17,213 bases of DNA from Goniomonas avonlea (taxonomy: Eukaryota; Cryptophyceae; Goniomonadida; Goniomonadaceae): assembly GCA_003573635.1 (NCBI GenBank), contig QUTJ01031756.1, positions 1 to 17,213 on the forward strand, in the 5' to 3' direction. Below, in pieces: positions 15,393 through 17,213 of this stretch (position 1 is the first letter of the stretch; every line of letters begins with the position of its first letter). Both the position numbers and the translations under genes were made by a program. The notes under the pieces are model-generated. The model saw nothing but the letters and a program-made list of their open reading frames with translations. It did no database searches and was not told the origin of the DNA.

Positions 15393-17027
15393 ACCGTTGC
15401 AGGCCAGTCTTGCTGACTCCCTCTGCTTCTGTCCCTCGAACGGACAGCGTGAACCTGAGCCGAGGTCCAACAACGGGGTTGCTGCCAACAGTTTCAGCTC
15501 GCTTGCGTTTCCTCATTCGTCTTCTTAGCCCTTTGTGGTCGCATCCTTTTCTTAGGCCTTAGTCGTCAACATTTCGTATCCCCGTGACCAGCTCCTCCTA
15601 ACCAACCCCTGGCAGCGCAAGACACTCCTCCTCCCTCTCCGCCGCGGGGGCCTGTCCCAGGTTTTGCCAAGCGTGTTCCACTGACGGTGGCCCTCCCCTC
15701 CCCCAAACCCTCTGGAACTCCCAAGTTCGCCTCCCCGCGGTTTGGGTCTCCCGGGATTGGCACCCCCAAGCTCGCTCCAATCACGCCGACGTCAGTGGGC
15801 ACCGCTCTGAACAACCAGCTCGCAGCCGTTTGGCAGAGCATCGCTCGCACACCACGCACCCCGCTGACTGCCGCAGGCCAGGCCAAGGGCTTTGGTCGTG
15901 ACTCGCCGCTGGGTGGCACGCCCAAGACGACGGACACCCCCACTGGTGCCGGTGTCGGTAGCACCCCCAGGAGAAAGATGCGTGGCTTTGCCCGAGATCT
16001 GGAAGGCGTTAGCACACCCAAGAGCGGCACTCCCAGGAGAAAGATGCGCGGCTTTGCCCGAGATCTGGAAGGCGTTAGCACACCCAAGACCGGCACTCCC
16101 AGGAGAAAGATGCGTGGCTTTGCCCGAGATAGTGCCCCTGTGACTGTTCCAGCGCCACCGAATGAATCTCCACCCAAGGTCCCCAAACCGTCGCCGCTTC
16201 TGAAATCCGAGGCGGACCTTGCCCCGGTCGAAGGGCCCCTCAAGCGCACGCTGCGAGGGCAGCGAAAGCTCTCTATCGGGGACGGCGGCGCCTCTCCAAG
16301 TGGCAGCGCGAGAGGGGTGTACGCTGACCGGAGCTGGACCCCGTACTCCGTGAATTCTTCTGCGGTGCGCGCGGGGCCGTGCTCCGACCTGCTTGCTGTC
16401 TCGCTCTGTGTCACTCTCTGTCCCGGTCGCCTCTCTCACACGCGCGCGCTCCATCTCGCCCCGATTCCGACCTCTCATGGGCGAATAACCCGCCATGCTC
16501 TCGTCCTCACTTTCACCGGACATCGGACGTCTGAACCGCGCTCCAGGTTGCCTTTTTGCCGCACTGGGCCGGGCGCTTTGTTTGGTTGTTCGTCCTGTCA
16601 GGCTTGGCCTTTGCGGGATCGATGGCGTACTTCGTGGGCACGACCTTCCCGCCAGAGTTTGAGGTGGGTGCAGTGGGTTGGTGGGTCAGGCACTCAAGAG
16701 TGCACAAGCGGCAGGCCGAACGGTGGATGGCGCAAGGCCGTACGCCAATCACACTCACCCTTCACTCACCCATTCTCCCACTCCCCCACTCTCCCACTCT
16801 CCACTCTCCGCTGACATCTCACCAGTGCCCTCTTCTCACTCGCACTCAGTCTCACCCTCCACCCCTCCCCCTTGACCTAACTCGTCCCGACAGCTGCCGT
16901 GGGTGGCCGCCACCGTGACCTGTGTGTGTCTGGAGCTACTGGTGTGGCAGCCCTTGCTCTTACTGTTTAGGGCGTGGTTGTGCATGAGAGCATGGCGCCG
17001 GGCGCAGCGAGAGTGCGCCACGCCCAG
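389..17027 (+). CDS. Polycystin-1-like receptor with filamin-type repeats (partial at both ends, 16 exons)
   Basis: Joined exons: 389-624, 1125-1385, 1669-9837, 10207-10430, 10637-12154, 12555-12825, 13008-13199, 13387-13689, 13867-13964, 14019-14247, 14422-14517, 14643-14795, 14931-15141, 15616-16364, 16547-16663, 16894-17027. Every junction is GT-AG and the phases agree throughout, giving about 4,319 codons. Domain order is filamin-type Ig domains, REJ region, GAIN/GPS, TM1, linker, TM2-3, long cytosolic loop, TM4-5. Family knowledge: polycystin-1 and REJ proteins are plasma or ciliary membrane receptors with an REJ-GPS ectodomain and up to 11 membrane segments. The filamin-type domains must be extracellular here because they precede the GPS and TM1. 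Many N-x-S/T sequons in the array agree with that. The start codon and the last membrane segments lie outside the window. The weakest exons are 13867-13964 and the exact ends of those at 14247 and 17027. The function is inferred as a surface adhesion or mechanosensory receptor. Confidence 0.87.
625..1124 (+). other. 500-bp intron with pyrimidine-rich and CA-repeat tracts
   Basis: Donor GAG|GTCAGT and acceptor GACACAG at 1118-1124. The interior holds CT-rich stretches (640-720, 890-970) and a CA-rich stretch (about 785-820). Several CTGAC branch-like motifs lie near the 3' end. It splits domain R1 between its first strands and the RGP strand. Open frames across it are low-complexity translations of pyrimidine tracts. 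Confidence 0.8.
1125..1385 (+). CDS. Exon: second half of filamin domain R1 and first strands of R2
   Basis: Phase 0 at both ends (87 codons). It carries the signatures RGPVLV, NDDGTYLVSYVP and IAGDYLV, matching the D-x-x-DGTY-x-V-x-Y...AG-x-Y pattern of filamin repeats. From 1305 it starts R2 with VGVAGALLQFLLE. Splicing to 1669 restores the hallmark LLE-ARDRYGN in frame, which is strong support for the junction. The apparent ORF runs on past 1385 only as low-complexity intron sequence. Confidence 0.9.
1386..1668 (+). other. 283-bp intron almost entirely pyrimidine, with a CT microsatellite
   Basis: Donor GAG|GTGACC and acceptor AGGGCAG|GCACGC, phase 0. A CTAAT branch-like motif lies near the 3' end. 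The (CT)20 run occupies 1575-1614 within a longer pyrimidine tract. The intron interrupts domain R2 directly before its A-R-D-R-Y-G-N motif. Confidence 0.88.
1575..1614 (+). repeat. (CT)20 microsatellite in an intron
   Basis: An uninterrupted 40-base CT run within the larger pyrimidine tract of the 283-bp intron. It is the longest perfect dinucleotide run in the window and is likely to vary in length between isolates. Confidence 0.95.
1669..9837 (+). CDS. Giant 8,169-bp exon: filamin domains R2-R25 and first part of the REJ region
   Basis: 2,723 codons without interruption. It starts at ARDRYGN after the acceptor GGGCAG and ends in CCA before a strong donor GTGAGT, phase 0. It encodes the rest of domain R2, complete domains R3 to R25, and from 9172 an REJ-type segment. 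The apparent methionine at 1624 is intronic. The apparent stop at 9844 lies just inside the following intron, so neither is a true protein end. Numerous N-glycosylation sequons support a secreted or surface location. The exon is far longer than any other in the gene. Confidence 0.95.
3766..6327 (+). repeat. Eight-domain super-unit, copy 2 (R9-R16)
   Basis: 854 residues with no intron. R13 has the GG-type start (RLGGRVGVAS). R14 lacks D-x-x-G-N and has VADSDGFLFD. R15 starts ATSAAHSTL and shares a glycine-rich SDGG loop with R7. R16 has GTGLGRAVAG, like R8. R9 is the least typical member, being an ordinary DRYGN domain, but it shares VTWVPRVAGVY with VSYVPTIAGDY of R1. Confidence 0.6.
6328..8865 (+). 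repeat. Eight-domain super-unit, copy 3 (R17-R24)
   Basis: 846 residues with no intron. R17 matches R1 (HAEGGWVFAAWWRGPVFV). R21 has GVVGGLAMISSS, R22 has ASFVVQAANAAG as in R6, and R23 starts ATSASNSAL as in R7 and R15. Start-to-start distance is 2,547 bp from R6 to R14 and 2,544 bp from R14 to R22. R25 follows as a single degenerate domain before the REJ region. Confidence 0.6.
9838..10206 (+). other. 369-bp intron with a purine-rich, G-run core
   Basis: Donor CCA|GTGAGT and acceptor CGACAACAG, with a CTCTAAC branch-like motif close upstream. Splicing at either 10206 or 10215 keeps phase 0. Unlike the other introns it is purine-rich on the coding strand from about 10048 to 10157, ending in a run of 12 G (10146-10157). 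No coding segment is visible. Confidence 0.88.
10207..10430 (+). CDS. Exon: REJ region, middle part
   Basis: Phase 0 start, phase 2 end (74 codons plus two bases). It encodes MLHAEARLSSC, then LLFQWDQVEGP and a Y-V-F-E-V-T-V strand, the C-x-x-x-L-x-F-x-W layout of an REJ module. The donor is TTCAG|GTGTGT. The product reads smoothly from WIRGPSVRFVP in the giant exon. An alternative in-frame acceptor nine bases downstream (start 10216) would drop three residues (VRQ). Confidence 0.87.
10431..10636 (+). other. 206-bp intron with two in-frame acceptors
   Basis: Donor CAG|GTGTGT. Two AGs at 10635-10636 and 10644-10645 both give the phase 2 junction needed, nine bases apart. A CTGAC motif lies just upstream. 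I chose the first because it yields SSARATVTGG; the second yields RATVTGG. Confidence 0.78.
10637..12154 (+). CDS. Exon: REJ region end and helical GAIN-like segment
   Basis: 505 codons plus partial codons, phase 2 at both ends. The first part has LTLDASGSRDLDG, LQFAWTC and further beta-strand segments ending with VRVHVTPFDD near 11616. From there the sequence becomes helical (VEEAFKSSLIRAAAVG, LAVLDALADVARS, LGRLLVAMEKGLE), as expected for the helical half of a GAIN-type domain in the polycystin family. The donor is ATTAG|GTGCGC. The open frame continues only nine codons beyond it before a stop. Confidence 0.92.
12155..12554 (+). other. 400-bp intron, relatively AT-rich
   Basis: Donor ATTAG|GTGCGC and acceptor CCGCACAG|CGAGG, phase 2, rebuilding a serine codon. 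The base composition is visibly more AT-rich than the flanking exons. I see no ORF of note, repeat or regulatory signal. Confidence 0.87.
12555..12825 (+). CDS. Exon: strand-rich part of the GAIN-like domain
   Basis: Phase 2 start, phase 0 end. It gives DISEALVADLTTDHLPISV across the upstream junction, then SANVTVSAKRF, LHGPLSLCSVSWG and NVTTVSLLVQ. This is the pattern of two-strand pairs typical before a GPS. Donor CAG|GTGTGT. The open frame beyond 12825 is intron read-through. Confidence 0.9.
12826..13007 (+). other. Intron with a duplicated branch-point region
   Basis: 182 bp, phase 0, acceptor CTCGCTCGCAG. A 15-base unit (GCTGTGTCTTAACTC) is repeated exactly at 12970-12984 and 12985-12999, giving two CTTAAC branch-like motifs. 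A possible 36-base phase 0 exon inside it (12885-12920, product starting LQQVNLPIF) has a good acceptor but a weak donor (GTCTGA). I left it out. Confidence 0.75.
13008..13199 (+). CDS. Exon: GAIN strands and first half of the GPS motif
   Basis: 64 codons, phase 0 at both ends. It encodes PIPDAMLKIGLTVPS, then WFDESETLRLCRLWD and WDSRGCLTEE. The C-x-x-W-D...W-x-x-x-G-C arrangement is the GPS signature. Donor GAG|GTGACA. The same frame stays open beyond 13199, but the product becomes unrelated cysteine-rich read-through. Confidence 0.88.
13387..13689 (+). CDS. Exon: second half of GPS motif, stalk and TM1
   Basis: 101 codons, phase 0 at both ends. Joined to the previous exon it gives GCLTEE-APGSFICHCGHMGD, with ten residues between GC and CHC, typical of a GPS. 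A short stalk follows, then a hydrophobic helix (LVVPIFVACTVFVFAMLGLV, 13522-13590), then a basic cytosolic start (NIWKKLL). Donor CAG|GTGTGC. The gene turns from ectodomain to membrane part here. Confidence 0.9.
13522..13590 (+). other. Transmembrane segment TM1
   Basis: About 23 uninterrupted hydrophobic residues follow the GPS stalk, with KIHS before and DYNIWKK after. The positive charges on the downstream side agree with the cytosolic orientation expected for the first helix of polycystin-1 relatives. Confidence 0.88.
13867..13964 (+). CDS. Short exon: cytosolic linker after TM1 (tentative)
   Basis: 32 codons plus two bases, product starting GARVGAFGVNFDMVPS and ending PRTVMV. It is supported by a phase 0 acceptor (GCGCAG) and a phase 2 donor (GA|GTGTGT) that both match their neighbours. 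The following intron would be only 54 bases with no clear branch motif. In polycystin-1 this position holds a PLAT domain of about 110 residues, which I do not see. A different exon structure between 13690 and 14018 is possible. Confidence 0.5.
14019..14247 (+). CDS. Exon: cytosolic segment and TM2
   Basis: Phase 2 start. It encodes LKHWVNEMKTCHTIVGVIF, then GLTRFMRLALFASYVLAAEA and TLVTLFGF. The H...F...R-x-x-R-hydrophobic-helix-FG layout matches the segment before and through TM2 in polycystin-1 relatives. The 3' end is uncertain. The donor GTGTGA after 14247 fits the GTG donors of this gene; GTTCGT after 14226 is also phase 0 and would remove seven residues. Confidence 0.78.
14134..14196 (+). 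other. Transmembrane segment TM2
   Basis: About 21 mainly hydrophobic residues following R-F-M-R and ending LFGF. A single glutamate lies in the middle of the helix (14167-14169), which is unusual for a plain anchor and could matter for helix packing. Confidence 0.78.
14248..14421 (+). other. G/T-rich intron with imperfect tandem units
   Basis: The sequence is dominated by GTGTGGGT and GTGCGC-type units of roughly 15-18 bases repeated with variation. The acceptor is CTTTCTTGCAG, with TGTAAC as branch-like motif. The first 21 bases could be coding if the earlier donor is not used. No gene is visible. Confidence 0.7.
14422..14517 (+). CDS. Exon: TM3
   Basis: 32 codons, phase 0 at both ends, encoding MGVITSVILFPLVSSMTLVF then a polar NVAPKPAIDRK tail. 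The G-x-x-[ST]-S-x-[IL]-x-FP motif followed by a hydrophobic run is the hallmark of the third helix of polycystin-1 relatives. Donor AAG|GTGCGG. Confidence 0.88.
14425..14484 (+). other. Transmembrane segment TM3
   Basis: About 20 hydrophobic residues with an internal FP, followed by a basic tail that begins the long cytosolic loop. Confidence 0.84.
14643..14795 (+). CDS. Exon: start of the long cytosolic loop
   Basis: 51 codons, phase 0 at both ends, beginning ARLVKRMSVSEQ and ending SRGNSLTNM. It is polar, with S/T-P sites (ATPTL, SLSPED). The acceptor CCGTAG is preceded by a tandem CTTAACC pair, which supplies branch-like motifs. Donor ATG|GTGCGC. The frame continues as low-complexity intron beyond 14795. 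Confidence 0.78.
14931..15141 (+). CDS. Exon: proline- and serine-rich cytosolic loop
   Basis: Phase 0 start, phase 1 end. The product has LTPGPLRSPSLGPKSPSPHG, then GTPRRRPKYR and STPRTPAKGR. Many S/T-P sites have basic residues at +2 or +3, the pattern favoured by proline-directed kinases. Acceptor CCGTTTGCAG and donor CTGCAG|GTGACA. Phase 1 matches only the exon at 15616 among downstream candidates. Confidence 0.8.
15199..15269 (+). repeat. Tandem duplication, 33-bp copies at 38-bp period
   Basis: Identical 33-base copies, from TCTGATAGAGAGGC through GCAGGGTGC, occupy 15199-15231 and 15237-15269. They are separated by CCAGG. They lie inside an intron and have no visible coding role. Their identity suggests a recent event. 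Confidence 0.93.
15357..15391 (+). repeat. CT microsatellite in an intron
   Basis: A CT dinucleotide run of about 35 bases within the 474-bp intron. It is the third such run in the window, all on the coding strand and all inside introns. Confidence 0.92.
15616..16364 (+). CDS. Exon: main part of the cytosolic loop, with 22-residue repeats
   Basis: 249 codons, phase 1 start and phase 0 end. It is dense in S/T-P motifs (SGTPKFASPRFGSPGIGTPK, RTPRTPL, GGTPKTTDTPTG). From 15963 it holds three copies of a 22-residue unit, then KPSPLLKSEADLAPVEGPLK and SWTPYSVNSSA. It is probably disordered and cytosolic, between TM3 and TM4. The phase 1 acceptor GGCAG matches the exon ending 15141. The apparent start at 15687 is an internal valine codon, not a protein start. 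Donor GCG|GTGCGC. Confidence 0.87.
15963..16130 (+). repeat. Coding tandem repeat: 22-residue unit, 2.5 copies
   Basis: Units of 66 bp start at 15963, 16029 and 16095; the third is partial. Each encodes TPRRKMRGFARD followed by LEGVSTPK[S/T]G. The copies are almost identical in DNA, so the expansion is recent. Each carries a TPRRK site, which fits the S/T-P-x-K/R preference of cyclin-dependent kinases, next to a basic cluster. Confidence 0.93.
16365..16546 (+). other. 182-bp intron before TM4
   Basis: Donor GCG|GTGCGC and acceptor GCGCTCCAG, phase 0. A CTGAAC branch-like motif lies about 15 bases upstream of the acceptor. Nothing else is recognised. Confidence 0.8.
16547..16663 (+). CDS. Exon: TM4
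   Basis: 39 codons, phase 0 at both ends. It encodes VAFLPHWAGRFVWLFVLSG, then LAFAGSMAYFVGTTFPPEFE. The L-P-x-W start followed by a W-rich helix and Y-x-x-G matches the fourth helix region of polycystin-1 relatives. Donor GAG|GTGGGT. Confidence 0.88.
16577..16639 (+). other. Transmembrane segment TM4
   Basis: About 21 hydrophobic residues starting FVWLFVLSG, directly after L-P-H-W-A-G-R. It follows the phosphosite-rich loop. Confidence 0.84.
16664..16893 (+). other. 230-bp intron before TM5
   Basis: Donor GAG|GTGGGT and acceptor GTCCCGACAG, with a CCTAAC branch-like motif. The 3' two-thirds is C/T-rich with short ACTCTCCC-type repeats (about 16755-16870). Nothing else is recognised. Confidence 0.8.
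16894..17027 (+). CDS. Exon: TM5 and following basic cytosolic segment
   Basis: Phase 0 start, phase 2 end. It encodes LPWVAATVTCVCLELLVWQP, then a leucine run and FRAWLCMRAWRRAQRE. The W...hydrophobic...QP-L pattern followed by a basic stretch matches the fifth helix region of polycystin-1 relatives. Donor CAG|GTTTGT; an alternative, GA|GTGCGC after 17012, has the same phase. Further helices should lie beyond the window. Confidence 0.8.
16903..16968 (+). other. Transmembrane segment TM5
   Basis: About 22 residues from VAATVTC to LLLLF, containing QP near the middle, followed by a strongly basic tail that suggests a cytosolic exit. Confidence 0.78.
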
Positions 17028-17213
17028 GTTTGTCTCTCTCTCCCCCCCCCCTCTTCTTTCTCCCATCTTCGCATCTTCTCTCTCCCATCTTCTCTCTCCC
17101 CTCTTCTCTCTTGCCTCTTCTCCCCCCTCTTCTCTCCCCTCTTCTCTCCCCCCTCTCCCCCCCCCCTCTTCACTGCCCTCCTTGGGTCCGCCCATGTGTC
17201 CCCCTTTTGTGAG
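17028..17213 (+). other. Start of an intron with a long polypyrimidine tract
   Basis: From 17029 to about 17180 the coding strand is almost entirely C and T, with TCTTCTCTCCCC-type repeats and C runs. It follows the donor at 17028 and runs to the window edge. Open frames here are low-complexity translations, not genes. Confidence 0.75.

Larger units (their letters stand above)
15142..15615 (+). other. 474-bp intron with a tandem duplication and a CT microsatellite
   Basis: Donor CAG|GTGACA and acceptor CCCCTGGCAG, with CTAAC as branch-like motif. Inside are a 38-bp tandem duplication (15199-15269) and a CT run (15357-15391). Both a good-looking acceptor at 15402 and the open frames after it were rejected, because entering there from the phase 1 exon gives a stop after four codons. 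Confidence 0.78.

Noticed and set aside
15403-15559. Additional exon after the CT run
   Set aside because: The acceptor looks good, but entering in the required phase gives a stop after four codons. Direct splicing 15141 to 15616 keeps the frame.
15566-16414. 282-codon open frame on the - strand
   Set aside because: Its apparent repeats mirror the 66-bp repeats of the + strand exon, which fits the phase chain. No independent support.

Overview
The window reads as one eukaryotic gene on the + strand that runs off both ends. The sequence shows GT-AG introns, pyrimidine-rich acceptors with CTNAC/CTTAAC branch-like motifs, CT microsatellites inside introns, and GC-rich exons. Together these suggest a free-living protist or alga with a GC-rich, intron-bearing genome. 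I cannot name the species. I see no prokaryotic gene, RNA gene, CRISPR array or transposon, and no convincing gene on the - strand.

Sixteen exons can be chained between 389 and 17027 with every splice phase matching, giving about 4,319 codons. The product is a polycystin-1-like (REJ/GAIN/polycystin family) membrane receptor with an unusual ectodomain. In order it has: the end of one filamin-type Ig domain and 25 complete ones (389-9171, mostly in a single 8.2-kb exon); an REJ-type region (9172 to about 11616); a GAIN-like region ending in a GPS motif (about 11617-13428); TM1 (13522-13590); a short cytosolic linker with no PLAT domain that I can see; TM2 (14134-14196) and TM3 (14425-14484); a cytosolic loop of about 370 residues full of S/T-P sites with a 22-residue tandem repeat; then TM4 (16577-16639) and TM5 (16903-16968). 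The window stops in the next intron, so the remaining channel-like membrane segments should lie downstream. The N-terminus lies upstream.

Three observations stand out. The filamin array has a higher-order period of eight domains (about 850 residues), present in three copies. The GPS motif keeps its cysteines and tryptophans but has glycine where the self-cleavage nucleophile should be. The combination of filamin-type domains with REJ, GPS and polycystin membrane segments suggests a very large surface adhesion or force-sensing receptor, possibly in cell or gamete recognition. That role is inference only.

Layout: 1-388 intron tail with no resolvable exon; 389-1385 two short filamin exons separated by a 500-bp intron; 1669-9837 giant exon; 10207-12825 REJ and GAIN exons; 13008-14517 GPS and TM1-3 exons; 14643-16364 cytosolic loop exons; 16547-17027 TM4-5 exons; 17028-17213 start of a polypyrimidine intron.
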